From the NCBI GenBank assembly GCA_001970955.1, contig MPUH01000158.1, forward strand, positions 1 through 64,000: a stretch of 64,000 nucleotides of DNA, written 5' to 3'. Under the pieces are notes generated by a model, which worked only from the letters and a program-made list of their open reading frames with translations, ran no database searches and was not told the DNA's origin. The position numbers and the translations under genes were made by a program. Positions 32,119-42,659 of this stretch are shown piece by piece. How positions within the stretch are numbered: the stretch's first letter is position 1; the number at the start of each line of letters is the position of its first letter. This stretch comes from Stentor coeruleus. Its lineage: Eukaryota > Ciliophora > Heterotrichea > Heterotrichida > Stentoridae.

Positions 32119-33358
32119 ATGGAATCTAACGAAAAAACAAACCCTAAAAAAGATAACTCGCTTTTTTTTCAAAATAATCCATTTTTGCCTCAAGAGTATC
32201 TTATCTTCGATTCAAGATAACAAATTTTTGTCTCAAAAGAATTTATTTACGCCTCAAGGGAATATGCCTATTTTTAATCAAGTTTTACCTAAAATGAGCG
32301 TATCTTTATCTGAAAAGAAATTATTTGCTCCTCAAGAAGACAAAACTGTAGAAAATCCAACTCTGACTCAAAAAAATCCATTTCTTTCTAAAGATGACAT
32401 ATTTTTACCTAAAAATAATTCATTATTTTCTAATTTAGATCTATCTGTATCAGAGTCTATTTTTCACAAAAATATTACATTAGATGTCGATCATGAAAAT
32501 TCAAAAATCATAGTATCTCTTCCAAATCTTATTAAAATTGCATTGCCAATAGATTTAGCAATAAAAAATTCAAAATACATGAATTGCTTATATCAATCTG
32601 CAGTTAATAAATCAGAAGATACTAAAGACAAAAACAAAATAGACTTATGCAACGTTGGATGGGATAATATTGATCTTCTACAAATTTCAATGTTTTTCTA
32701 TTGGTTAGGGGTGTTATCAATGGATTTAAGTCAGATAAATGATATCTCAATAGTAACATTTTTCATATTATCTGACTATTTTCAGTTATCACAATCGAAA
32801 ATCAATCAATTATATGATATACTGCCATCATTCAGTCTATATAATGCATATTCAATAATGAAATCATTTCTAACAATAAAATACATACCTTGGCATCATT
32901 TCAAAGAAATCATAAAGGCTGAATTGAAATCAAAGACTATTAAAGGCTTGCCTATTGAATCTATGAAAATAAATCAACCAAATAGTAAATTTAATACTAA
33001 CAGTGCAGATAAAAATCGAATTGAATCCAATCCCAACTTCCCAAATAGAAATTCTCTACCCAAAAATATTTCTTCGAATCCACCTCTACAACCTGCTTCA
33101 AAAGCTAAAGTTGATCTTACGAAATTTAATTGTCTAAAGATTTTGTTAGATTGGTATGATGAAGAAAATTTGAAGATTAATGATAGATTTCCTATACCAC
33201 ATTTTAATGAAGTAAATACATTTATTAGCGAAAATAGAGAAGAAATAATACCTAAAGATAGTTCAATAATTCATATTCTAAATCAATATTCAAATGTCCA
33301 TAGAGTTGTTGACGTAAGATTATACCTTGAAGTATTGAATGGCATAGCTTATAAATGA
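32119..33358 (+). CDS. SKP1/BTB-like protein, copy B (frame change near its start)
   Basis: Tandem paralogue of the gene at 30954. The main frame (to TGA 33358) carries the same blocks: SLPNLIKIALPIDLAIKNSK, ISMFFYWLG, LSDYFQLSQSKINQLYD, ILLDWYDEENLKINDRFPIP and NVHRVVDVRLYL. The best start is ATG 32119 (MESNEKTNPKKD), whose frame runs into NNPFLPQ and must shift by one base before DNKFLSQ at about 32215. No 15-16 nt intron fits, so a one-base assembly error or a real mutation is likely. A longer in-frame ATG at 32072 gives an unnatural N-terminus. The N-terminal about 100 residues hold short repeats of the form FLPQ/FLSQ/FTPQ/FAPQ. This is the only sizeable gene here ending in TGA. Confidence 0.7.
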
Positions 33359-34516
33359 ATTTAAGTAGTTTTGCATATTTTTATCTCAAATTATTTGCTT
33401 ATCATATAGTTTTTTCATTTTAAGTTCATACATTTGAATTAAAATATTTGTATTTTGGTATAAATTTTCTTTTTGACTTAGTTTTAAAGCTCTAACACAT
33501 AATATTTATGATGACTGGCATATTTAAGTGATTCTTAGGGAGTTTTTTTATTCAATGCTATTTAGTTGTTAAATAAAAATAATCTAAGTATAACTGATAA
33601 ATGTTTGTATCATAAAATTCATGAAATTTGTAAGGTGGGAAAAAAATTTCTACCTAGAGATAATTTCAGATTATGGATAAATCTTATATGAAGAAATTAA
33701 TTATAATGATTTTGATGATAGGAAAATCAAGAATAAAGAAAAAGTGCAGAGAATTTGGTACTGGTTTTGTTAGAAACCATTTGATAGGAGTATTTTATTT
33801 TTTAAGGAATATGTTTTTAATCATGAAGCTCTAAGAACATGAATAGGCTATTGAAAAGATTTGTTAGGAAAATTTTTGTATAGCATGAGTTTTAGTGTTT
33901 TAGAAATTATTTTTAGGTTTTTAGGGTTTTGGTATTTTGTTATTGATAATTTTGTAGTGATAAATTCAATAAAATTTTTATAAAATAGCATCTCATTATT
34001 TGAAATATCCTAATTGTTTTTGTAAGCATAATCTATAAAAATCATTAGATTACATACTATATTCAATAATAACTAAAATTAATTATCTATTTTTTCTATA
34101 TAAAACAGCACTAAGCCTTAATCAGATTTTATCATTTAAAAACCTTCACATCCTAACCTAATCTATGCCTACTATAGCCATATTAAATAAATTCCTCCTA
34201 ATATAAACATAAAATTATAATATCCCATCCATAAAAAAACTCAACCCAATAAAGCTAAAAAATAAAAAAACCCTCTAAAATTTTATCACTCCACAAATAA
34301 TCTTAAAACCCATCAAAAATCCCCAACACAATCTTCTTCCTCCTCCTCTATATTAACCAAAACCGTAAACATTTTTTTACCTTCATTTCATATAACATTA
34401 GTTAGCCTCCCACAAAAATTCATCTTAAAACCTTCAAATCCAGCATATCCTCACATAAAAAACTTAAAAAAATCATAAAAAATCCTTTCAAAAAAGATAA
34501 TTAATAAGTTAAGAAT
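33359..34516. other. Spacer with C-rich approach to the kinase gene
   Basis: 1.16 kb, no gene recognised. It is G/T rich up to about 33960. From about 34130 to the ATG it becomes markedly C/A rich on the plus strand, with short CCTCCTCCTC and AAACCC runs. Confidence 0.45.
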
Positions 34517-35959
34517 ATGCATAGCTTCAACTTACCTAGCCCCTTATCTAACCCACTTCTACATACATTCTTTCCATCACTATCCAACAATGAATCAACA
34601 ACAATTCTAAATGTCAATTTAAAACCCAAAGTTGGAAGCATGCTCTCTCAACCAATGCCAGCATATCCTTTACAATGTCTCTTCCCTCCTTCAGACAAAT
34701 TCCCATCATTATCTAGTAACATATCCCTACAAGATTCATTTAACACAAATCCAGCATATTCTCCACGTAAACTTATAAATCAAGAATCTCAAAGTTTCCC
34801 AATGACCCCAAATCAAGTTCTTAAACACTTTTCCGATAAACTTACTAAATGGGAAATCAATGAAATAAGTGTTTATAATACAATATATTGTATTGGCTCT
34901 GAAGCAGAGAAAATCAAAACCAACCAAAACTCAAAAACCAACTTCAATTTCGATGATGATAAAGGTAAATATAAAGTTGTTATAAAAGACCATATAGCAT
35001 ATCGTTATGAGATCTGTGAAATCTATGGTAATGGGACTTTTGGTGTTGTAATAAAAGCTTTAGATTTAAAAGAAAACAAATATGTAGCCTTAAAAATCAT
35101 TGACCGTAAAAACAACATTGGTAATGAAGTTGATATTTTAAGATACATAAAATCCAAAGATGAAAAAGGTCTTTATGGCATAGTTGATTTCTTAGGAAGT
35201 TTTACTTTTCGTGACCATATCGTGATAATATTTGAAGTCCTCAGTATAAACTTATTTGAATTTTTAAAAAACTCGCATTTCGAAGGGATTTCACTGAATT
35301 TGATAAGAAGAATTGCTTCACAGATAATTCAAGCTTTATGTTTTCTTCATGGTAATAGGATAATTCATTGTGATCTTAAGCCAGAGAATGTTTTATTTAA
35401 AGAACTTAATAGGTCATTAGTGAAACTTGTTGATTTTGGCACATCTTGTTTTGAAGATAGGAAAATATTTACATATATACAAAGTAGATATTATAGAGCA
35501 CCTGAGATTATATTAGGACTTGAATATACATCAGCTATTGATATATGGAGTTTAGGATGTATATTAGCTGAATTATATATAGGAAGACCGATTTTCCAAG
35601 GGGAAAGCGATTCTGATCAACTTTATTGTATTATGGAATATTGTGGATATCCACCAACTGAACTTATTTTACAGTCACACAAGTGGAGGACGTATTTTGA
35701 TGATAGTTTACATGTGAAAAATATCAAAAAAAACAGAGAAAATTTTAGGAAACCTGGCGGTAGGACTATTGAAGGGTTTCTTAGAAATGCTGATGTTAAG
35801 TTTGTTGAATTTGTTAAAATGTGCTTAGAAATTGACCCTAGGAAGAGAATTACAGCACAAGAAGCATTACTTGATCAGTGGATTATGGATTTTAGTATGA
35901 AGGTTGTCCCAAAAAAAGAACCTGTTAAAAGAAAACTCAGTCTTACAATGCTGAGGTAG
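34517..35959 (+). CDS. DYRK-family dual-specificity protein kinase
   Basis: 480 residues. About 1-160 is a Pro/Ser/Asn-rich, probably disordered head ending in a DYRK-homology-like piece. The kinase domain covers about 163-460: glycine loop YGNGTFGVV, lysine in YVALKII, catalytic loop IIHCDLKPENVLF (Cys before the Asp as in DYRKs), DFG in LVDFGTSCF, and the activation loop FTYIQSRYYRAPEIILG. The YxY there is the autophosphorylated tyrosine site of DYRKs, and SRYYRAPE is the CMGC arginine motif. DYRKs phosphorylate Ser/Thr targets in growth, cell-cycle exit and cytoskeletal control. The tail is short and basic. Intronless, ending at TAG. Confidence 0.95.
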   Translation: MHSFNLPSPLSNPLLHTFFPSLSNNESTTILNVNLKPKVGSMLSQPMPAYPLQCLFPPSDKFPSLSSNISLQDSFNTNPAYSPRKLINQESQSFPMTPNQVLKHFSDKLTKWEINEISVYNTIYCIGSEAEKIKTNQNSKTNFNFDDDKGKYKVVIKDHIAYRYEICEIYGNGTFGVVIKALDLKENKYVALKIIDRKNNIGNEVDILRYIKSKDEKGLYGIVDFLGSFTFRDHIVIIFEVLSINLFEFLKNSHFEGISLNLIRRIASQIIQALCFLHGNRIIHCDLKPENVLFKELNRSLVKLVDFGTSCFEDRKIFTYIQSRYYRAPEIILGLEYTSAIDIWSLGCILAELYIGRPIFQGESDSDQLYCIMEYCGYPPTELILQSHKWRTYFDDSLHVKNIKKNRENFRKPGGRTIEGFLRNADVKFVEFVKMCLEIDPRKRITAQEALLDQWIMDFSMKVVPKKEPVKRKLSLTMLR

Positions 35960-36588
35960 TCATGTAAATTATTTGAATAATTTAAGATAATGATTATATT
36001 TCAATTAGAAGAAAATACAGGAGATGCAAAGTTATTATTATATATAACAGTAGGGCTGTGAAAGTTTTAAAATCTTTACTGATATTTTCCTCATGAAATT
36101 GCATGTATTAATCCATATGTCTTATAAAAAATATATTTTTTCTTTTAAGATTAAATGCAATGTTTAAAAAACAAATTTTTATCCTATCCTCCTTATCATA
36201 TTTTTTCATATCATTCTAGCTCATAAACTCATCACAATTTTTTTATTCCTATATCATTCTACAATAAAATCGTACTATACACCTAAATTCCAGCCCATAT
36301 TCCCATAAATCCTCTACTTCATATTCCAAACCTATAAAATTAATACTCTCAACAACCTTATTCACTCCTCCACCTCTTCTTCCAAAAAAAAATCCTCATT
36401 TCTCCATCTAAAAAATCTTCAAACCATCTTCTTCAAGTCCTATGCTAATAGTCCGCAATCAATAATTCTATTTTTTTTCATACAACAATCCTTTCTTAAA
36501 CCTTATTAATCAAATCCTCTATGCCTATTCAATAAATCTTCCTACTACCGACTTGCCGTAAAAACAAGTTATTTAATATAAAAATTTC
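35960..36588. other. Spacer
   Basis: 629 bp. From about 36180 the plus strand is C-rich (TCCTATCCTCCTTATC-like runs) up to the next ATG. No gene or RNA is recognised. Confidence 0.45.
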
Positions 36589-37050
36589 ATGTCACAAATA
36601 TTTCATATAATAAAAGAAAATAATATCTCAATGCCGAAACACCTTCTCAAAAATCGTGATGAAGTTTCCCCATACAGTAAATCTCAAGCAAAAAACTCAT
36701 TATTAAGTAGGATTTCAATATGCTCTAAAAAGCCTAAATCAGCTCTAACTCGTGGGCATACAATGGCAAGTCGTAATGAAGAATCAATGACTACTCTTAT
36801 AAAAATCGAAAGAGAATATGTACGGGAACTAATAAAATCTCCAATAAAACAAACATCAAAATCCACACTTCTTACAAATAAAAATAAACATAAACTTATC
36901 AGCCCAAACAAAACCAAAGCTCCTAAAAATCGTTTTGAGTCTTTGACAGCATGTGATTTTCTCCCTTGTACGCATATTAAAAAGAAACCCTCTGAATCGA
37001 AAAGACTTAAAATTTCATTTACCCCTGATATTCTTAATAGAAAAAAATAA
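36589..37050 (+). CDS. Small basic hypothetical protein
   Basis: 153 residues, very rich in Lys, Ser, Asn and Thr, with predicted pI well above 9 and no hydrophobic core. Short SPIKQTSKST and SPNKTKAPK stretches look like kinase target sites. No domain is recognised. A second Met (residue 15) could also start it. The opposite strand is also open over 36684-37055, but the plus-strand composition and the C-rich leader favour this strand. It converges with the importin gene, 44 bp apart. Confidence 0.55.
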   Translation: MSQIFHIIKENNISMPKHLLKNRDEVSPYSKSQAKNSLLSRISICSKKPKSALTRGHTMASRNEESMTTLIKIEREYVRELIKSPIKQTSKSTLLTNKNKHKLISPNKTKAPKNRFESLTACDFLPCTHIKKKPSESKRLKISFTPDILNRKK

Positions 37051-37094
37051 TTCATATTTATTGATATAAAAATGCATATGTTTTTATAACAAAA

Positions 37095-40000
37095 TTATCT
37101 ATTTTTTTTGGCTTTGACGATTTTTCTTACAGTTGTAGCTTGGTCTGGATGATTAAATGTTATGGTCGTACTGGCTATTATGTCCATAAGTTGTTTTTTT
37201 CTTATTTCTGTTAATGATCCGATTAAAGATTTTATATAAACCGGGTTGGATGTGTTTAAACTATGGAGGATTTGTTTAAAATGAGAAATTTCATCGAAGT
37301 TTTTGAGTGAAGTTAGGAGTTGGGTACATGAGATTGAAGCTTCATTTTCATCTAAGGATGAACTTTCTGGGTTTGAGTACATGAGTCGTGCACCTTTGAC
37401 TATTATTTCAGTATCATCAATGTCATCTAAATCTTCATTTAAGATTTTTTTCAGTATTTTATTCACATTACCCTTATTAACTGTTTTATCTGAAGTTTGT
37501 TCTGATAGTATTATAATAAGCATTTCAAATATTTCTGAAATCAAAATTGTTATATCTTGTGGCAACTGAGTTTGGGTAAAGATTTGACTAAGTCCTAAAA
37601 TCAAAAGTTTCCTATCACAACTATGTTTAAAACTTGAGTAATTGTTAATAATATCTAATATAACAAACTTTAGATATGATATATTTGGAGAATATGTTTC
37701 TTTAGATAATAAAGATGTGGTTAAGGAAAAGTTGTATACAAGACTTTGAAGGACAACACAAAGTAAACGGATTTTGAAGAAATTTTGTTTGATTGGAGGG
37801 TTTTTATACCTTTCAAAGATTGAATATAAGATTACAGGAAGGGCGTTATCTAAGTAATTTGGGAATGAAGATAATAATAATTGTAATAGAATAGCTCCTT
37901 CAGTATTAAAAGCTTCGTTTATATTATGAGTTTTTTTACTATATAAACTTCTAGATGCAAGTTCAATTAAACTAGATGATTTTATAGTGATATCTGATAT
38001 GTTAGTATATGTAAAATCAGTAAACAAAATGCTTGGGTTGTTTAATATATAATCACGTCCATATAATATATAATAATTTATTAGCTTGAGAAGGTTTTGT
38101 AAAGATCCTTGTTGTTTGAGTTGAAATACTGGAATCATATTAAAAACCTCCCATTCTATAAAAGAAACCTTTTGATTTTGCCTCATAATACTCATAAGAA
38201 CTATAACAATATCATCTTCAAATATCTCAGCTTCTTGTTTCCCTAACAAAGATATCAAAGGCATCATAGTCCCTTCAATATCCAATCTGAAATCATTAGT
38301 AAAATTTTCCATCCGACAAATAGCCCTAATAATATTCCAACATTTGCTTATAAGTATATTTTTCTCTTTATCCTTATATATATTCAATTTTGAAACTAAA
38401 ACTAAGATTTTATCAACAAGTTTCTGAACAAGTTCAACAGCTAGATCATTAGAAATATTTTCATGCCATCTAAAAAACTCACAAATTCCTTCAAAAAAAT
38501 TTTTATTCTCCTGTTTCGCAATACAAGATATTAACTTTGTAAATATTTCAGGTATAAAATTATAAATTCTTAATATAATTTCCTCATTTTGAACCAAAGC
38601 AGAAAAAGTTTCACATGCTTGTACAACAATAATTTGTGAGATATTTTCTTGATCCATAGAATTTATTAAAAACCAAATCCATTTAATAAGCCAATTTTCA
38701 TCATTTTTAAAAATATGTTCTGAGTAAAAATACAATAAAAGACATAATCTGCTAGAAATAACAGCAGAATGTGTTTTGACTAGTATATCATAATACTTAA
38801 TCAAAAGGCTTTCAATAGTTATAATCAAATCTTTTCTTCGACTTACATTTAAAGATACAATACAAAGCATAATAAAACAATTACTAAGGATTTTTTCTTC
38901 ATCATAATCGTAATATAGGATTTGATTTGAGTTTATATTTGATAAACGACCACTTAGGCTTATATCAAATGATTGGACGATAAGCCCAATGAAAAAACTT
39001 AAAGCACCATCTATGTTTTCACATATAACTTCTAAGAGTTTAGCTGATGTAGTCCTAATATTCCCAGATTCTTGAGTTTCACATATGTCTATACCTAAAT
39101 TAACAAATTCTTGTGGGTCAGTTTGAGACTTTTCAATTTCCTCTTTAGTTGTTGTTAGGGCATTTGGAATAAATTCTATGATAAAACTCTTATAAGATTC
39201 AATGAAATATGTAAAAAACATCCTTTCTTTACAGCATTTAACACAAAGATCTAAACTTTCAATGATAAAATTCTTCCCTGGTTCACTTTGGATATCATAT
39301 AAAGATATATTTCTACTGATTTCTAACAAAGTTTCTATGAGCATTTTAATAACCCTAGTACAAACTATAACATAATGAGTTTCAGGTAAATCAACACCTG
39401 TTAAAGTTTGCACTTTTTGTATTTTCCCTTGTTCTTCAATAAGTTTTTTCTTAGAATCAATTGTATATTGCATCAAAATATTCAATGATTTTAAAACATT
39501 TGCCTTCATCGATGTAAAATTTTGAAAAACTGGATTCAAATCTAAAGATATAAAATTATCAGAAAACTTGTAAAAAAGTATATTCAAAAAAAGTTCAGCA
39601 GTGTCGAAGTTTTTAAGAAACTGTCTAAGAACTTTAGGGGATATCATTTCAAAATGCTCAAGTATTTGAGAAAAACATTCAGCCCAGTCATTTAAAAGAT
39701 CCATACTTGTTTTAATTTGATCTTCATTTTGACTAGTAAAAGCCTGACCTAAAATTGTTAAAGCATTTTGCCCAACTAAAATTAGGTTAGGAAGTAAATG
39801 TTGGAAATAGTTTTTTGTTGAAAAATTACTAGTCAAAGTGCTGAATAAAAGCTTTATAACTTGAAAACAGGCTTTAATTGATGAAACTTGTCCATGAATG
39901 TTTTGTCCAACGAATTGGGAAAGTTTTGAGTAGACTAGACCGTTTTTGTCTTCAGAAAGTAAAGAGTTTAAACTAAGGCTAAGGGCAGAAAGTGTTGGTT

Positions 40001-40298
40001 TTTCTATGTTTAAAAGCATTATTTTGAAGATTTCTTCAGAGATTTGGCATTGTTCTAAGGATGTGAGGAGGGAGTTTTCATTTAGATGTTTGAGGAAATT
40101 GTGAAGTTTTGTTGATGAAGCTTGACGAAGGTGAGGATTAGAACTAGTTGATGTAATTTCAAGAAGGACTGTGATGGTTGAGTTTTTATCTTGGCTTATA
40201 AGGTCGAGTTCTTGCTCAGCTTGTTTACGTAAGATATCATCATGGCTTGTAAAAGTTATGGTCAATAAGTCTGAGATCCGTGAGTATTTTTCAGCCAT
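37095..40298 (-). CDS. Importin-beta family nuclear transport receptor
   Basis: 1,067 residues, typical for karyopherins of the importin-7/8/9/11 group. The N-terminus matches the importin-beta N domain: an initial helix, then HDDILRKQAEQELDLI (about residues 19-34), then HLRQASSTKLHNFLK (about 55-69). The remainder is an unbroken series of amphipathic helix pairs consistent with HEAT repeats, with an acidic patch EDLDDIDDTEII near residue 960 and a basic tail ending KAKKNR. Such proteins bind RanGTP at the N-terminus and carry cargo through nuclear pores. I cannot choose between the importin subtypes. One exon from ATG 40298 to TAG; the start is preceded by TATATAAAATCC about 60 bp upstream. 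Confidence 0.85.
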   Translation of the reverse strand: MAEKYSRISDLLTITFTSHDDILRKQAEQELDLISQDKNSTITVLLEITSTSSNPHLRQASSTKLHNFLKHLNENSLLTSLEQCQISEEIFKIMLLNIEKPTLSALSLSLNSLLSEDKNGLVYSKLSQFVGQNIHGQVSSIKACFQVIKLLFSTLTSNFSTKNYFQHLLPNLILVGQNALTILGQAFTSQNEDQIKTSMDLLNDWAECFSQILEHFEMISPKVLRQFLKNFDTAELFLNILFYKFSDNFISLDLNPVFQNFTSMKANVLKSLNILMQYTIDSKKKLIEEQGKIQKVQTLTGVDLPETHYVIVCTRVIKMLIETLLEISRNISLYDIQSEPGKNFIIESLDLCVKCCKERMFFTYFIESYKSFIIEFIPNALTTTKEEIEKSQTDPQEFVNLGIDICETQESGNIRTTSAKLLEVICENIDGALSFFIGLIVQSFDISLSGRLSNINSNQILYYDYDEEKILSNCFIMLCIVSLNVSRRKDLIITIESLLIKYYDILVKTHSAVISSRLCLLLYFYSEHIFKNDENWLIKWIWFLINSMDQENISQIIVVQACETFSALVQNEEIILRIYNFIPEIFTKLISCIAKQENKNFFEGICEFFRWHENISNDLAVELVQKLVDKILVLVSKLNIYKDKEKNILISKCWNIIRAICRMENFTNDFRLDIEGTMMPLISLLGKQEAEIFEDDIVIVLMSIMRQNQKVSFIEWEVFNMIPVFQLKQQGSLQNLLKLINYYILYGRDYILNNPSILFTDFTYTNISDITIKSSSLIELASRSLYSKKTHNINEAFNTEGAILLQLLLSSFPNYLDNALPVILYSIFERYKNPPIKQNFFKIRLLCVVLQSLVYNFSLTTSLLSKETYSPNISYLKFVILDIINNYSSFKHSCDRKLLILGLSQIFTQTQLPQDITILISEIFEMLIIILSEQTSDKTVNKGNVNKILKKILNEDLDDIDDTEIIVKGARLMYSNPESSSLDENEASISCTQLLTSLKNFDEISHFKQILHSLNTSNPVYIKSLIGSLTEIRKKQLMDIIASTTITFNHPDQATTVRKIVKAKKNR

Positions 40299-40577
40299 GT
40301 TGAAATGCTTATTTGTAAAATGATAAGAAAAATTAGGTTTTTGGTCTAAGAGTGAAGGATTTTATATAAGAAAAAAAGAATAAATTATTTTTTTTGTGTT
40401 AAAGTATTATAAAATATGTTTTTTAATAGAAAATAAGCTTGAATATCATAAAAGTATAGGGTTTGCTGAGTTATTTTGTATAAAATTATTAGATATTTCA
40501 GCTAATTTTGCGTTTTTATATTAGGATTTACATGTAATTTATTTAGTTAACCTTCTCCTAATTACTCATACTAGGAC

Positions 40578-42659
40578 CTAGTTGGTTTTTCCATTAGAAC
40601 AATCTAAACTACAAAGCTCGGGCATGCTTTGAACCTCATATATGACCCCAATGGGGTTTTCTATATTTAAAGCAATTTCTCTATATTGTATTTGGCCGAA
40701 ATTTGTTGAGGAAACCCCTTTTTCTATATTCATTTCTTCCATTTTCTTCTTGTCAATAGCTCTTGGGATTAAAATATCAGCGTTTTTTATCCAGTTGTGC
40801 TTTAAAGCTTCTCTACTACTAAGGCGATCATCTGAGTTCCTTTTAATAATTTTAGTCAAAAAATCTATAGCGAATGGTGTAAATGATTTCCAATATGGCT
40901 CTTCAAAACTTAGATTTCCTCTTAAAGTTAGATCGATAAGAATCTGTTTATCTTTATGATCAAAAGGTAACCTGCCACGAAGTAATAAATATGCTATAAT
41001 CCCTACAGACCAAACATCAACTTTATGATTATAACCTGTCTGGCTCAGAACCTCAGGGGCTACATATCCCAAAGTGCCACATGCTAAATTCTGTATATCA
41101 TTCGGTCCTGCCAATTTAGATAAACCAAAATCCGCTACTTTAACAAAAGGAATATCCGAATCATCAGTTAAAAGTATATTCTCAGGTTTAATATCCCTAT
41201 GAACAATCCCAAGATCATGGAAATACGCAGTAGCTTCCAATAACTGCTTCACAATCTTACTTGCCGAGTATTCAGAAAATACTTTTTTTTTTACAATCCT
41301 ATCAAAAAGTTCTCCTCCTTCAACGAGCTCCATAACAATCAAAATATGTTTTTTACTATCAAAAATCTCTTTAGTTTTTATAACCCCAGGATGGTCTAAA
41401 ATTTTTAAAATACTAATTTCTCCTTGTAACAAATCCCGTTCTAAAGCTGTTAGTTTTGATTTCTTAATAACTTTAACTGCCCATTTTTTATACGTTGCAT
41501 GTTCAGTACAAATATAAACATCAGAAAATTTTCCATGTCCAATTTTTGCCCCTAAAGTATAAAATTCTTTAAATTTACGAACTCTTGAAGCATATTCTAA
41601 GAAACGCAACCAATCATCACGTTCTTTACGTAAATCACTCCACAAAAGGATTTCTCCAAAGTTTTGACATTGATGGGTAATAGAAATACCAAATTTGTTA
41701 GATATATAATAATCACCTATAATCTCAGCATAACAACCTTCCATATATACAACTTCTGCTGGGTATTTGCTATTAATATTCTCATACAGCAACAAGACTT
41801 TATCTTTTAAAATCCCATACTTACTGATCAACTTATCCCCAAATTTCATATAAAGTTCCCCAGAAATCTGTGAATGACATAAACTTTTCCTTGGTGATGA
41901 TGTAATTGTATCTTCCAAAAAATCATTATTCCATAGTTGCTCATTAAAACATTTATCAAAAATCACGACAAAACTTGGAGCTGATTTGATAAATTCTTGA
42001 AATTGCGTAAAAGTTAATGCTTCACCATTACCAAAAGTTGTAACTAAATTATTAACTTGTTCATAAATAGAAAGGTCTTCATGATAAATATTTAAAGATT
42101 TCGGTATAGTATTGCTTCTTTTTTTAACTAAATAAAAATTACTTCTGATTTGTTTATCTGAAGTATTAGAACTTATATCAGATTTATCTAAAACTTCAAG
42201 TCCTAATAAAGCGACCTAAGTTTGGATTACGACAATTTGCATTTCTTTAGCATCGAGGACAAGATCATCTTTGCTGTCACACAATTCAAAAATAACCCTG
42301 GTTTTACGATCAGATAAACCTTTACAGTAATTGGCGATTCCTGATAAAAAACACTCAAAGTCAATTTGATGAGTTTTTTTCATGTCGAAGTAACTAAATA
42401 AACGTTCTCCGAGAAGACCCTATTTTTATGGTACTGGCAAGTAAAAAACTGATGAAAATGTGTCTTTGTTTATTGTTTCTTTGTTAAATCTTCTTGATAG
42501 ATCAGCGAAAAGAAGTTGAAGCATTATGGTTTCTTCTTTAGTGACTAATTGACTAATACATTTTGTTAATAGGGTTTTTATGTTGCTGGAAGTTTTAGTT
42601 GGGAGGATTATTTTACGGATTGGCGAGACTGGCTTTAGCTTAGCAGAACAAATACCCAT
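40578..42659 (-). CDS. CDPK7-like kinase: EF-hand, PH and CAMK domains, two 15-nt introns
   Basis: From ATG 42659 the frame holds TAA/TAG codons at two places. Both lie inside perfect 15-nt GTA...TAG introns (42420-42434 and 42216-42230). Spliced, the product is about 683 residues. It begins MGICSAK, a myristoylation signal (Gly2) with a palmitoylatable Cys4. An NCS/calcineurin-like EF-hand region follows (PGLLGERLFSYFD across the first splice, FELCDSKDDLVLD), then a PH domain (about 255-345), then a CAMK-type kinase: IGHGKFSDVY, AVKVIKK, HRDIKPENILL, DFGLSKL, GTLGYVAPEVL. EF-hand, PH and kinase in this order is the layout of apicomplexan CDPK7. It likely translates calcium and phosphoinositide signals at a membrane. 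Ends at TAG. Without splicing the start would fall at 41966 and lose the calcium-binding part. Confidence 0.88.
42216..42230 (-). other. 15-nt spliceosomal intron
   Basis: Sense GTAATCCAAACTTAG, phase 0, between codons of IV and VALLG in the CDPK7-like gene. Removal clears an in-frame TAG. Confidence 0.85.
42420..42434 (-). other. 15-nt spliceosomal intron
   Basis: Sense GTACCATAAAAATAG, phase 0. It holds both a TAA and a TAG; removal joins FYLP to GLLGERLF, the expected sequence of this family. Confidence 0.88.

Noticed and set aside
32195-32215. Possible 21-nt intron GTATCTTATC...CAAG in SKP1/BTB-like copy B
   Set aside because: Its length is a multiple of three and its removal leaves an in-frame TAA, so it does not repair the frame.
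36684-37055. Minus-strand 123-codon frame overlapping the small basic gene
   Set aside because: Cys/Phe/Leu-rich composition looks like the complement of a Lys/Ser-rich gene; the plus strand has the better leader and composition.
21474-42434. Idea that TAA and TAG encode glutamine, as in many ciliates
   Set aside because: In-frame TAA/TAG in the CDPK7-like gene, the 3399-4481 gene and the start of the 23960 gene all fall inside perfect 15-nt GT-AG introns, and most long genes lack internal TAA/TAG and end in them.
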